A stretch of DNA of 64,000 nucleotides from Onchocerca volvulus (Eukaryota; Nematoda; Chromadorea; Rhabditida; Onchocercidae). The DNA lies in NCBI GenBank assembly GCA_000499405.2, contig HG738138.1, positions 12,277,208 to 12,341,207 on the forward strand, in the 5' to 3' direction. Position numbers and translations under genes: made by a program. A model generated the notes under the pieces. The model was not told the DNA's origin and ran no database searches. It saw only the letters and a program-made list of their open reading frames with translations. How positions within the stretch are numbered: position 1 is the first letter of the stretch; every line of letters begins with the position of its first letter. Below, one piece after another: positions 24,100-38,300 of the stretch.

Positions 24100-27000
24100 G
24101 ATATTTGAAGCTTTTAATCAAAATTGACACATGCTGTTTTTTTAAAAAGTTTTAGCGACTACTACTTAGCTTTAGACGGCTTTATGCAGATGTATTTCAT
24201 TCGACATTTCAATTTTTTGGACAGTAAAATGGATGAATCTTTTTCCGTGTTTTGCATGAATTTTCATACATTCGGTAGATACAACAAAGTGAAGTGTTCA
24301 ATCTTTTACTGGACGAATTGAATAAGCTTTAACTGAGATTTTATGATTTGAACTTTTAACGATTTTAGTAATTTTGATGAAATTTGCATGAAAATTTGGA
24401 TGTATTTTGAGATTTGATGCATAGTAATTATAAATCAACCATGCTATTTTACTTATATTTCGTTGTTCATAATCATTACTAAATTATTCGATTGAATTTA
24501 TCAAAGTTGTTGTATTATTTTACAAACACCATGATAAAATAATAACAAACTGCAAAATGTATCTGAAAACATAAAAGTTGAAAAGAGAAATAAAAGAAAT
24601 CGAAATAGCAAATTTCAGAGAAAATTTTGATTAAATATCAATGATAGCAATTTTTTTAAATCTGATATTTTTTTTTTTTAAACGTGAAATTCTTGGTATA
24701 GATCTCTGAAAAGGACATATGCATTTGTAGAAATCTTTTGTCATTATCATCATTATTGTCGTTGTCATCAGTTTCCTCTATGTTGTCATTACTTCCTTGT
24801 CATCGTGCAAAGCATTGTATTGCAAAATTTTTTCAAATATTATTTTCAAAAAAAAAAATCTATTCGAATCATTTTTACACAAAAAAGTTAATAAAATTCA
24901 ACAAACCTTGAAAAAAAAAGAAAAAAAAAAGTAATAGCTCCAACTGAATACAATAATTGGTATTCAAAGTAAACAATAATTAATATTCAAAGTAAACAAG
25001 TCTCTCAAAGTAATTTAATAAGCTTTTCTTCAAATCTATTTGAACTATGTTCTTGAAATTTAACTATTCTAATCAATAAATTAAAGATAAATGAGAGCGA
25101 AAATTGCCAGATAGGAGATTTGTTATCATTTCAGTAGTAACATTGGTTATAGCATCACTTAATCATATTTGATATAATATCTTGCCAAAAAATAAATATC
25201 GAACATTTAGAGAAATATTAAGCCATTTACTCTAATTTTCATTCCAAAATTTTTTTGTGGTTTTTTTTTAAAAACTTTCTTTCACTAGTCTAATTTTGGT
25301 CCAAAAAAATCAACTTTCAACCAATTTCCAATTTTCAAAAAAAAAAAAACAAAAAAAATTTTGAAAAAAAATCCTCACTTTTTTTGATCGTATTTCTTTT
25401 GATCCAATGAAAATTTTTTTTGCAAAAAATATGTCAAAATATTTTTGTACAGAAAGGCAACTAATTTTTTTTTTTCAAACAAAAAATTTTGAGGAAAAAA
25501 AATTACTTTTTTGCAATTTTCTTTCAATTACACTTTTTTTTTCTTGCATGTTGAAGATAGCCTTCTTTAAATGTTCTTGCTATAAAGAAGAATTGAAATG
25601 AAATTTTGGACAATAGCTAGTTTATAATAAGAAACTTGACAGACAAATGTATGCTCAAAAAAAAGAAAGATTTAATTTCAGTAAAATTTTTATTCTTACT
25701 TTTGCCTTTTCTTTTCATTTTATTCGTCCTTTTTTTTTTTATCTTTTTTTCAAATAAACTAGAAAAGATTTTTATTCTTTTTTATATCGTACCAAAAATT
25801 ATTACCACCTTTCGTTTTTATTTATTTACTTTACAAAAATTTAAAATTTTCCTTTTTTTTTTTTTCAACTTACTTTCTTTCCTTATTCAAATAAAGGATA
25901 ACGAAAAACGAAAGTGAAAGGGAAGGAAGTAAATTTTGAATTTTGTTTACTAGAGAGGAAAACAACTTTTCATATTTTGCAAGCAAAATTTTAAGCTGAC
26001 ACTTCCAGTTTCTTCTCATGAAATTCCAAAACTGCTCGTTGAAGCATACTTAATTTTGATTTTCATCTCTGCTCATTTTTTCCATTTTTATTGATTTGAT
26101 CATTGTGAATTTCATTTTTTTTTTTACACATTTTGCATATAGAATATTTTAATGAAAAAGATCATTTAAAAGAAAAAGAAGTAACATCGATCAGATTGTC
26201 ATATTTTTACTTTTTACATAAAAAAAAAAAAAGTGGGAAAAGTACATTTTAGTCCGTTATGTAATAAACTGCAATTCCCATGCTTGGATAGAGAAAAAAA
26301 AAATTCAAGTCAGGAGTTTGGATTGAATTTTCTTAATATATATTTTTTGGTATTTCTACTATTTATTTGATGCTTGAGGAAGAAATAAATTGGGAAATTA
26401 CGAATAGGAATAAAAAAAGATTTTAAATGTTTGATTTGACTAAAATTTGATTCGAATCAAATACAACATTTCATTTGCATTTATAAATAAATAAATGTTG
26501 AAAATTTTTATAATTTGTTAAAAGTTGCTGAACTGCTTTCAAATCTTTTTTTTTTTTCTAAATATATTATTTTCATGGTTGAACATAAGATGTAATTTTT
26601 GTCGGGTACTTTAGACAGTCTTAAAATATCAGAAGTATTACAGTCCAATATCCAGCATTTAGAACATCTATCCAATCTTAAGCGATTTATGTTGCCAAAA
26701 CTTGCCATTATCAATATCCTAAAAGAAAACTATCGTTGAGTCATTATTATTTTTAATTTCTCTGTTGATTAACTTACCAGTGACAACTTACTTACTTAAT
26801 AAAACTACTATTCTAATCCATTCCTTCGAATATTTTCCATTTTCCATATAAAATCAAATTATGCTTAATACATCAGAACAAAAGGGATGCATTTAAAAAA
26901 AAAAAAAAACTTGAAACAAAAGTAAGATTTTGTGATATAAATTGACGATCAACTGAAGCAATTTATTTGATTTACCAATAACTCTATTATCAAGTATAAA

Positions 27001-28488
27001 ACTTATTCCGCAAAAGCTTTTTGTTTCTTCAAAATAATTTGAAATTTGATCAAAAAGTGGTGCATGGTATTGATATCTGTTTAAATTTATTCCAGACATG
27101 TATGGCTAAATTTTATTTAAGTTAATGCTTGAATTATGTAAATGACGAACTTATCAATATATGATAATTAGGTTTAAATAAGGATTTTGATATCATGTCA
27201 GTGCATCACTTCTATACCACCTAATGAGCCTTAGCTTTAGTTAAAATTTGATGAATATCTTCTTCCGTTTAGTTGAATGTTAAGTTATTGCACTTAGTTT
27301 ACGATAAAAGAAGGCAGTTGAAAGAACAAGCCTTATTATAAAATTTCTAAATTATCGTAAATTTTCAATCATCAATTTTATTTTAATTTAATACTTATGT
27401 ATTTATTAAATTTTGCTACTCTTATTATTATTACTATTACGATCCAAAAATTTTTTTTAAAATATATGAATACATTTAAATTTAAATTATTTTCATAAAT
27501 GTATTGCACCATTATCTGAATTTATTTTTTCTTCCCTAATATGATTTAACAAGTTTATTTTATTTTTATTTATTTTTTTGATATTTGAAATCAGAGTCAT
27601 CATTTACTATTGATTGTTAAATTCATATTATGCGACGACATCATTTACGAATGCCCGATGAAAAATGCAATAAAAAAGGAAAATTTTTTTCATTTTTATA
27701 AATTTTTTTAGCATTTATGAGTTTTTTCTTTTTTATTTTTCCTAAAATCTTTATAAATATATTTATTTCGATATTCTAAATCCAACTTTACAATTACTGA
27801 CACCTATTTATCGTCATATATTGCTTTTATGGATTGATCTATTTTATATTGATATTTATTTTTCATTTGTTTTCTTTTCTTTTCCCCTCTCTGCTGATTC
27901 ATTAAAACTTCAGTTACTAATTTTAATATTAAATTATTAAATTGACCAAACTTAATCTGATATTAAACAGCTTTTTTTAATGTTAAAGTACCATATTGAT
28001 TAGGTTCAATAAAACAGTAGTTCAATTCGATAACATGTATTTGCATTCATTTTTGTCAACCGATCAGTGTGTATCATTGATAACCTATGGCATTAATGTC
28101 GATTAAAAAAAAATATATATATATATATTTAAAAATCTTTTTTATGATAAGTCATCAATGATTTATCTCTCTTTTTCTTCTGTTTTCTTTTTTTACAATA
28201 TATATTGTTCGTTACAATATTTCAATCATATTTTCATCTTTTTGGAATAATATATCATGTTAAATAAATAATATTTCAATTGTTTAAAAAAAAGAAAAAA
28301 ATTGCAAATGTTAATTTTGTATATATTCAGGGGAAATAATTTCAATTTCAGATTATAAAATTACTGTGGAGAAAAGTAATTTGAAAAATTGAAGTGGCGA
28401 AGAGAAAAAAAAGTAATTAATGGCGGAAACAGAACTGCGTGCAAGTTAAACGAAACAACCTTCATACAATTTTTTCATTCAAATTTCA
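20900..28488. other. Long AT-rich spacer, no gene recognised
   Basis: More than 7 kb dominated by T and A tracts. Apparent ORFs (22745, 23919, 25407, 25636 on plus) are Phe/Leu/Lys low-complexity readings of those tracts. The only stretches with mixed composition are 24150-24330 on the plus strand and 26550-27110 on the minus strand. The latter has two frames with splice-like ends that do not join in phase. No function is assigned. Confidence 0.5.
24022..24094. repeat. 73-nt uninterrupted T homopolymer
   Basis: An unbroken run of 73 T, preceded by further T-rich sequence from about 23994. Its length in the living genome is uncertain because such runs are prone to sequencing and assembly error. 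The minus-strand reading would be poly(A), which could mark a retroposed sequence, but no recognisable body lies beside it. Confidence 0.9.
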
Positions 28489-30669
28489 ATGCAGTTAGTA
28501 ACAATTGATGGTGAAGCAGATTTAACAATACATAACATTTCTATCTTGCCATCTGATCGATGTGCTAATGATGAACAATTGGTTGATTTTAATTCGGAAT
28601 TTTCTTTTTTTCGGTTTACATATGAAATAAAACATAAAACGATCCTTTTTTATATTATATACTAGAAATATGCGCGTATTCCAGAATCTAATCTTAGAAA
28701 TCCTACGTTGAAACCTTCGAGTAATTCAAAACGATAGGATGCTAACTATTAAGCAGTCAGAATGAATAAATTATGATGGTAAAAACTGTGATTATTGTTT
28801 CTTTACTCAAACAATTCTCGAAAAAAAGCAGGATTTTGGGCCACTTTCATTTTTTATTTTAAAAATGAAACTTCAATTATTTATAGAAAAGGAGAAAGAT
28901 ACAATACATTAGATAAGACAGAATAAAAATTAAATCAGATAGATCTTATTCGAAACTTTTTTTCTTTCTAGAATACATTTTTTCTTAAATAATATTTTAA
29001 TTCAATAAATTTATAAGCAGATTATTTTTGAGCTTAAAATTTGAAGGAGAAAAAATATTTTTTTGTCTTTTTAGGCAGCAGAATGTTGTTGTGGAGATGG
29101 CCGATTTTATGATTATCCCACAAAAAAATGTAAAGTATCACAAAATGTTAGCTTCATGTTCAGTCGTTTGAATGATTCTTGGTCCCATATGGTTATTTAT
29201 GGATTTGTTTATCCGTTAATTGTTCTCGTAATGATTGCACCATTATGTGCCGTACTTCTTGGCATGGGTAAACGGGAGAAACGAGAAGGCGATCGACGTT
29301 TTGTTTGTTTTTTTTGAATTTATCATTTAACGTAAGCACAACAAAATAGTGCAAAAACAGCAATTGCTGAAAAAAAATCAAGAGCAAATAATCGTCGAAA
29401 TTTATTGAAATTTCGAGAAAAAAAAAAAAGACAAAAAAAGGAAAATAATAATATTACTTTGTTTTCTTTGCTATTTTACGAATTTCTTTGAAAAGTCCCA
29501 ATTTATTTATTTTTCCGTAAATTAAAATTCACAAAATTTTTGATGATTTAATTCTAATAGCTATGAATTGATTGAATAAAATTACGTAAATTATTGATAC
29601 AAATATAACTTATAGCCTAATCCGTTATATCAAATGATATGGTTATTATCATTTTGTGGATGGGTTAGTTTACTTTCACCGTTACCATTCTCCATATGGT
29701 ACTATATTATCGGTGATGGTATCAGGTATAAATCCATTCTATATCAATATATTCGAGAATTCCTCATTACTCTAAAGAGTTCTTAATCAGGAATGTTTCA
29801 AGTTCCATTTTCACTAAATTATTTGTAAAATATTATTTCGAATACAGAAGTACTGTTGCTGTCACAAAAAGTATTTTAATTAAAAAACTTGAAATCAATT
29901 ATTGGAAATTTTGAAGGAGTTTTAATCAATCAGCAGTCATGTGTCACATGTTCCAAACGACAATGGAAGCTTTACCTCATACAACCGACACAATGATGAC
30001 ATTATTTAGCATACTTCTGGCTGGTGGAAGGTGTCTATTGAAATCAAATTTCAATTAAAGAATTTCGTTTTCTTTTTAACTTTTTCTTCGATCAAGTTTT
30101 AAAAAAGTATATAGTAATTTGTAAGAAAACTAAAAACAAAAGTATTTGAAAAAATGACATCTTTTTTTTTCAAAAAATTGCATTAATTTTGAAATTAGCC
30201 TAAAATATCTGTATGCACTTGATATCGCTTTAAAACATTGATATTTTTTATGATAAAATCAATTAATTCCAAAAAATTTTTTTTTCAAAATTCTTATTTT
30301 TCTTGCAAAATTTAAAAAATTTTTTACATAAAATTCTTTCTTTGCGGAACAATTTATTCAGTTATAACAATAGATTTTTATAGATTTTTAACGCATTATC
30401 ATCGGAATACATTAAAATTACGAACGGTGGAACATTTTTCTCGTGCTATTTGGACGGTTATTTTCATTTGTACATCAATGGGCATTCTTAGGTTTTTTGA
30501 ACATGGTGCTGATGTTTATCAGTTTTGTTTAGGTATTTTAAATACTTAAAACTTTGTACTTAAACTTAGTATTAAGATGGAAATTTTTTGACAAAAAGAA
30601 ATTGGAAAATTATAAAATTTAAGAAGATGATTACATACAAATTCACCTCCTCTTTTTTTCTTGTTTTGT

Positions 30670-30710
<41 letters not shown>

Positions 30711-32570
30711 TATTATATTTATACTTGATAAAAATTTGAATATTTTTTTGTAAAACAAGTAAATTCAAAATAACATAACAAAAAAATTATAGAACTATCA
30801 ACAATTAGAAGAAAATATAAGTGATCAATGCAAATGGTATATGATATTTTCAGATGGAAAAATATTGCAGATACCGAGCCTGGTCCATATTTGGCTAGTC
30901 GATGTATGGTTACCGATGGTGCCTTAATTAAAATTATAAATCGTCGTTTTTGGAAGATAGCATTACCATTAGCTGATTTTATTATTCAATTTATATTACC
31001 TGGTTTTTTGCTTATTGTACTTCATATCAATTTTATTCGTGAACCTATTATCGATTTTGATAATAAACAGTAAAAATTTTGCTCAGATAATGATAAATAA
31101 ATTTGACAAATTCTGAATTTTACAAGATTTATTTCAATTTTATTTTCATAGAATATTAAAATCTTTTTTATGGAAAGAAAGCAGTTTTTTTTTTCTTTTT
31201 GTTCATTTTTTCGAACTATCAAAAAACGAAATTTTATTTTTCAGTAATCGATTTGGACGTACACCTCGTGATCAATCACGAATTTTAATTACAGCAGTTA
31301 CCATTGCCTTTCTTATCGTACAAATTCCAACAGCGTTGCTCACAATGCTTACACTTACAATCAATCATTTTAACTCAAATCTTATCCGTGAGCTTTTTTT
31401 TTTTTTTTTTTTTTAATTGGTATCGTCATTTTACATTGTCATAAAAAGCTGAATTTGTTATTTTTTTGTGAGAGAAAAAAAAAGGTAAAGTCGAATTCTT
31501 CAAAAAAAAAAATAAATAAATAAAAAAATAATTGAAAACAAAATCCTATATGTCTCTTCTCTATTTCCTTTTTCTTGAATATAGCAACTTACTTATCCAT
31601 AAGTACCGCTTCAAAAAGTCTTTCTTTGACTATTGAAAAGTAAATTTCGACTTACTTTTTGTGCATATATGGAACTAAAGTTAGCAAAGGGAATGAAAAT
31701 GTAATCATTTTCAAAATAAAAATTATCTTACAAAAGATTCCATTTCTTTATAAAAGATGAAAAGTTGATTTAAATTTAATCGTATCCCTTTTATCTTACC
31801 AGTTTGTATTGCATATTATAATTGGAAAAAAAAATATGTCTTAATTAGATAAGACTAAGACAAAATGATAAAATGTGCATGACAAAAAATAATAAGTTTT
31901 ATGGCAAAAAATTAGCTTAAATTTTTAAATTCGAGAAGAGAAGAATTGAAAAAGGTGTAAATTTGTAACTTATTATTAGCAATGAAAATGAAAGATATGA
32001 AAATGAATTATTTTCTGGCAAATTTCTATTTTTTTAATCTCTAGAAATGTTAAAATTAATTTCATAAATTTGAATTCTTCTAATCAAATAATATACATTT
32101 CAAATTAAATTTCAGTATCCCGTGTAGCTCTTATATTTGCTCATCTTCAACCACTTCTTTCAATGATCACAATTATGGCAAATAATGGTGCATTACTTAC
32201 TGCTTACTATGTTATTGTCAAAGATGATGATATTGAAGTGGGTGATTCATGTACGTTAATATCCAGTGAAGATGACGTACTTCTCAATGAACGTCACAAT
32301 CCTCCAAGGCATTTTAATAAAATTTACTTATCGTACCTTCGTCGTATATTGTTACAAAATTTAAATAATGAATTATTACAATTTGAATTTGGGAATAACA
32401 TAGAAATATCGATATTGCTTAAGAAAAAAGATTTTTTTTTCAGATGCTATTTAAGCGTTAGTTTTGACAGTTCCATATTGCCTCGTTCACGTACAATCAG
32501 TTTTATCACACATGGATCAACAGGTTCAGAAGTGTCAACTCTTTTGCCTACACGTGGAATACGTAATTAG
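28489..32570 (+). CDS. Peptide-type G-protein-coupled receptor (sex-peptide/myosuppressin receptor group)
   Basis: Probable neuropeptide receptor of the plasma membrane. My model has eight exons: 28489-28581, 29075-29302, 29616-29725, 29917-30030, 30384-30521, 30854-31069, 31245-31387, 32116-32570. Phases agree throughout and give about 498 residues. The N-terminus has possible N-glycosylation sites (HNIS, QNVS, LNDS) and several Cys. Membrane segments: [18 protein letters not shown] (1), [19 protein letters not shown] (2), [13 protein letters not shown] (3), [14 protein letters not shown] (4), [19 protein letters not shown] (5), [20 protein letters not shown] (6) and a seventh in the last exon. 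The [15 protein letters not shown] stretch before segment 3 and the [11 protein letters not shown] end of segment 6 resemble insect sex-peptide receptor. The usual DRY is GRF. The first donor (GTTGAT) and the end of exon 5 are the weakest junctions, and the last exon may contain an intron ending near 32443. Confidence 0.8.
30672..30707. repeat. (AT)18 microsatellite
   Basis: A perfect 36-bp AT dinucleotide run in the fifth intron of the receptor gene. It is likely to vary in length between individuals. Confidence 0.95.
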
Positions 32571-32751
32571 AACTACAAATCCTAATTGTGTAGAACATTT
32601 TTGTAATATTTTTTATAATGCATTTTATTGATGCTATCTTTTACTAGTAATAATAATATTCCTGACTAATGAAATTTCAAAATTTTTATCAAAATTATTG
32701 AATGAATACAATATTGGTTACATTGAAGTTTTTTTTTTCATAATTTGTATC

Positions 32752-32757
32752 AATAAA
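32752..32757 (+). terminator. Polyadenylation signal of the receptor gene
   Basis: AATAAA on the plus strand about 180 nt after the stop codon, in an AT-rich 3' flank. A second one (AATAAA at about 32765) follows closely. Confidence 0.5.
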
Positions 32758-34394
32758 ATAAGTAAATAAATATTAGTTGAAATTAATTTATTCCATAAAT
32801 TTTAATGAACGTCATGAAAAATTTCGTTACAAGGTCTTTTTTTTTTTTTAATTTTTTTTACCGCTCTTTTAGTTTTACTTTGAAAAGTCTAGTCTTTTTT
32901 TTTTCTTATTATTGTTATTTCCCGACATTTACCATTTCTTTAAAAACAGTATCAAAACTGTATTATTGTTTGATTGTTCTATCAATATCGAATTTTTCTT
33001 CCCACTTCCTCCAGCTATTTCCATTGTGTTCCATTTACTTTTTGTTTTAAATTAAAAGAAGGAAACGCAAATTATGAAAGAAAATAATAACAGATTATAG
33101 AATTAGTATAAGAATAAGTCATCATTACCTGCAATTTGTTATTTTTCAGGCGTTGATAAGTTTTGATAATTTGATGTTGATATGATGATGTATAATTATA
33201 TACCTAGCACAAATAAATAATAGGTTTTTGACAAAAACGCTGAATTTCAATTCTTTAACTATTTGCTTTAAATGCATCCATTAGTTAAGCTACCGGAAAT
33301 CCGGAATACTTCGTCTAAATTGCCCAAAATGTTCATGACACTCTTAAAAATATGTCCCTGGGCTTGGACATGATAAGAAATTAAATTCAAGTCTAAATTT
33401 AATCAAATTTTGAAAAAGAAATTTTTTACTAACCATAATGGAATTAACAAAGTATATGAATTTGTGGTAATAATCAATGTAGGTATTAATAACCATGTCA
33501 ACATAAATATTCTAATTAATGCAGCTTGTAACAATTAATGACTTATAATAATGCTAGTTGATAAATATTCGCCGGAAAACATCTACTGATCTCAGGAACT
33601 TTAATTCTTTTTTTAATTTATACACCATTCGAGATTTCTCCGTGACTTTTTCTTTCTAAATCCATTACATATTATTCCTGGAAGCGTATAAATCAATTAA
33701 GACTCACATGCTCTACTAAAGCCTTGAGACTTTAATTAATTTGCATGTTTGTCATCATAATAAAACAACGAATTGCTCAACTTTATATAAATATAGTTAT
33801 CATGTTCAATATGAGCTAACATGCCATGAATATAACTGATTACCTCAACATATAATTGAGCAGTCTGTCCTTCACCTTCAAAATAAGCCAAATTTTTTGG
33901 CACTCAAATGTAAATTATTCATGTGGCAAATTGAAAAAAAAAAAAAAAAATGGCAAGAAAAGCAAAAAAGAAAGTTAATGGATATTTATTATGGAATGCA
34001 AAAGAAAAAAGCATTAATCAATAAATATATCATAAATAACTTCAAGAAAATAATCAAACTCCTATTAAATTATACACAAAATAACCATAACAAGAAATTA
34101 AGTGAAATCAAATATAAGTCGTATAATTAATACCGATAAGGGTACATTTTGAAAAATAAATAAAAGATTCAGTTCTTCGTTCGGATAGCGTCTAATTTTT
34201 GTAGCTGTAATTTATTTCGCAGTGTAAATGAGGTGATTTATTGGATATACTGCGATTATCAATAAATCAATCATTTTTACTAGTTGATACAATATGATTA
34301 TTCTTAGTTCCAACTCATTTCAAACTTATCCATTGCACAATTTACTCATTTGCGATGCTAGTAAACACCATCTCATTTCAAAAACTTAATGAAT

Positions 34395-34440
34395 CATACC
34401 AGGTAATGGAGAATTATCAAATTATCCATTATCTGGTATG
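34395..34440. repeat. Inverted repeat with 16-nt arms
   Basis: CATACCAGGTAATGGA at 34395-34410 pairs with TCCATTATCTGGTATG at 34425-34440, 15 of 16 positions, around a 14-nt loop. It sits in the shared 3' flank of the receptor and MON2 genes and could fold in transcripts of either. Confidence 0.75.
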
Positions 34441-35336
34441 GTTTCTCATTACATATAAAATCTTTTATAATCTATTGTTACAAATTCCTATAGATCTCCA
34501 TCATGTTGAGCCAAAATAAACAATATAATCGTACTTCCAAACATAATGTACAATCCTAAATTCTTGAATATTTCATCAATAAAATAGACAAAATAAAAGA
34601 AACCATAACCAGAATACTTTAGAGAAATTTAAAAATTACTTTTGCTTGTTAGCAGAGTAACGTAAATAAAAATGCAGTTATTCTGTATAAAATGCAGTTA
34701 GTTATACTATGTCCGGATGAATGACATAGAGAAAGAGTGTATAACATTGAATAAGTGAATAATTCAGCTAATCCGAATGAAACATGACACAAAAATCCAA
34801 AGTAACAAAAAAGAAAGTACAAGGATCACAGGCACAGGATAATAGCGCAGCAAGAAGAACTGAATTTTCTTACACAAAAGAAATGTTGCATACAAAGAAA
34901 ATGTAATAATATTCAAATATTATTCTTTAAACCACAATATTTCATATAATGTCGGAAAATAAAAATGAAAATCTAACTAAAGAAACAAATCCAATTTCAT
35001 GATAAACATTACAAATAAATATAAATATGGTAATACAAATAATAAATAACGAGAATTCCAAAAATAAGTCCGAATATTTCTGACCGCATTCTGTATCTGA
35101 CACTACTTAAAATTCAATAATTTCAAATACACTGGAAGTATTAAATACTCATAAGTTAGGAAAAAAAAAAAAAAAAAGACTGAACAAAAGCATGCAGGTG
35201 CAGTAGTAAAATACGTGTACGTAAACACAATTCAGCATAATTAGACTTGTTAATCCGCAAAAATAACAATTTATATTACATCGTAATGCAATATAACGAT
35301 TCTATCGTGTTCGTTTTACTTTCAAATAACAATCAA

Positions 35337-38300
35337 CTAATGCCGTTCCTTATCGAACTTATGTACATTCAGCAACAATAATGTCTGATAAGATTTAAGA
35401 GCAGTAATTAATGCTTGTTCGACCTGAAACAATTTTCTGCAATAAATCTTCGGCAGGTTATCACTAAATTCTAAACAAAAACCACCAAAAGAATATGCAA
35501 ATCATCAGCAAAACTGACAGTGATAAGCAAAACAAAAAAGTATTCTCATAAAATTTGAAGCAATATGAAATTGAGATATAGATGTAGCAACCACACAGCG
35601 TTAAAGTACGACGAGATTCATCTTTCGATAGTTAAAGTGAACCGGAGGCATATTGCAACATTATATGGTCAAAAAACTCTCGGCAGTAAATGCTAACTAC
35701 CAGTAGCTTAATTAGCAAATAATTGTCAGATTTAACGGCTGTGAAAAGCAGACATAAAATAAATAGTATTATATATTGAAGCTACGAACCTGAGGATCTG
35801 CTTTTGTGCTTGCAATACAGTCTACAAGAGTGGGATAGAGGTTAACGAGTTCTGTATAGAATTCTAAATTGAAGTTATCAACATGACGTACAAGCCCTTC
35901 GATAAGTGTACTCACGGCATGTAACACAGACGTCATTTCAACAATTCTTTCCTGAGAAAGGCGCAATTGCCCAGCGTTTAATTGATCACGTACGAAAGAT
36001 AACATTACCTAGAAAAAGAAAATTTGATTCATTCAGAAATGTTTCGCGAGAAGCATGAAACAACATTAGATCATAGCATAGTAAATGTCAAATATTAACA
36101 AAGCAATAACTAAAATATCTATATTAATCAGAAAACAGTCAGATAGAATGATTACTTCTTTGCATCTGGCTAGCAATGACGAGATTGCAGAAGTACCTAA
36201 ACCTGATGATACAATACACTGTCTTCTTTTTTCACTTCCACTTCCTCCTTTGTTATCGTCGGCAACTGATTCTTGAAAAAAAAGAATAAAAACTTAGACT
36301 CCAAGTGATCAGTTTCTTAAACCATACGAGCAACTTAAAAAACACTAATCAATCATCTTTTATCCATGAAACTTTGATTAGAATGAAACAAGGTACGAAT
36401 TATACCGTCAACTGAAATGAGTTAAAATCAATGCAACTATTTCATTGCACATTTGTTCTAAATAATTTCGTTAAAAATTTCGAATCTCAATTACCAAGAT
36501 AATTCATACCACCAAGAAAATTTGCTGATGCCGTACTTCGCACGATATCTGGTTGCTCCTCATTCTGACTCATTGATAATAGTGCTTCAAAACACACTTT
36601 GGATAATTCCGCTCGTTGTGTATATGTGTCTAAAGCTATAAGAAAATTTTACCAATAAGTGCTACCTGAGAAAAACTAAATTTAACACAGGATATCGACT
36701 AAACCACAAATAAGAATCACTATTTTAAACAAGCTTATGTTTCCACATTCAACTACAAATTTAAAACAATTTTCATACAATAATATTGATGTATCATAGC
36801 CCTGCGTAATTTCAAACCCCCAATAAAATGTACCAAAAACATCAGAAGAATCCACAGTGCTTATGGAACCACGATTTAGTATACCAATTATTTTCTGGAT
36901 AAAATCCACAGGTAACGCACTTGCATAAGGCAACATCTGAAGTGAATATTTCTCCTGTGAATAAAGAAGGGATGCAGCTAAACCAGCAGAGTATTGTATT
37001 TTCTTTCTGTGCTAAATCACATAGTATGATGATAATTTTAAAAAAAAAGGTGCTTATGACCGGGAAAAATTACTTTCACAAAAGAAATTTAAATATTTAC
37101 CTCAGTTCTGATCAGTTCTATCAATTGGCAATCGATAAATTCATGTCTTTTTCGTTCGTCGGCATTTAACGGACATGCAGGACGACTGAAAAGTAAGTAA
37201 AAAACAGTTGAAGTAAATTTCCACAGATGACGAAATTAACATTTTGAATTTTCAAGTTTCAGGTAGTTTCACATAGTTCTCTGAAAAATGCTGAATAAAA
37301 TCACTTAGAAACAAATACAGAAAAACAAATAGAGAAAAAAACCTAATGTTGAATAGAAAACGATCTAATGCATCAGCGATCACAGGCCAAATGGCGTGAA
37401 AGTAACGAGCTGAAAATTTCTTTTATGTATTAATTAACAGTGATAGTTTATCACAACTTACACTGAGCACTTATTCGGGCGAAACAAATCTGAATAATAG
37501 AGGCTATCCAATGCCTTGATATAACCACTTATTGACGCAGTCTCCCGTAAATGGTAAATATTTTGTACATTCTAGATGATGAAGGACTTACATTGCTGTC
37601 TGGCAATAGGAAGACCTAATCGTAATACGGTAACGAATGCTGATGCTGCCGCTTTCCATGTACTTTGAGAGGGACACTGATATTTCAATTCCATTGGCCG
37701 CGCCAAACACTAAAAAAAAATTTTTTGGGAAATTAATGCATTTTAGTCTGACACAACAAGGAGATAATAAGAAAGAAATAATAACATTGAAAAAATAATA
37801 TTCAGTACGATCGGAAATATGAGGAGTTCGAACAAATGAGAAAAGAATTACCAAACAAATTAAATAATGTTAATTAAATAACTATTATTCTAAGTCTTTT
37901 TTGGATAACACTAGATATGATGAACATAGCAACAGTATGAACTTGATCATTTCTCAGATCTGCTTTGGACAAAATTGTTAACAGGTTCAAATCAACTTCC
38001 TACTACTGACTTGAATATCCGAATAATCTCTAACACTTTCGGGTATTGAAGTCAGCAATAGGAAGTTGGTTTGAACTGCTAGTATCAAAAAAGAAACGCA
38101 CCTTGACAATATCAACAAATACAATAGACTGAACAATTTCTTGGAAATGAGCGGTACCTGCATAGAATTCTACCATTGTTCGTAATGATAATTCAGCAAA
38201 AAGCACCATGTTTTGTACTCCCTTCTAGAATTGCAAAACTTGACAAACTTGCACAACTTGATAAACAATTGATTTTTCTTTTCCTTGTATGTAAGCAATG

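Larger units (their letters stand above)
32571..35336. other. Convergent intergenic region between receptor and MON2
   Basis: Holds the 3' flanks of two convergent genes. A Lys-rich open frame at 33897-34130 (plus) reads A-rich sequence and shows no domain. TTTATT (AATAAA on the minus strand) at about 34211 and 34236 could end MON2, which would give a long 3' UTR. The fold-back at 34395-34440 lies here. Confidence 0.5.

Noticed and set aside
22745..24101. Phe-rich ORFs
   Set aside because: They are translations of poly-T tracts.
26508..27099. Two adjacent minus-strand frames resembling a two-exon gene
   Set aside because: The only good donor and acceptor give a stop codon at the junction; no family resemblance.
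33897..34130. 77-codon Lys-rich ORF
   Set aside because: It is a reading of A-rich sequence with no domain and no splice or regulatory support.
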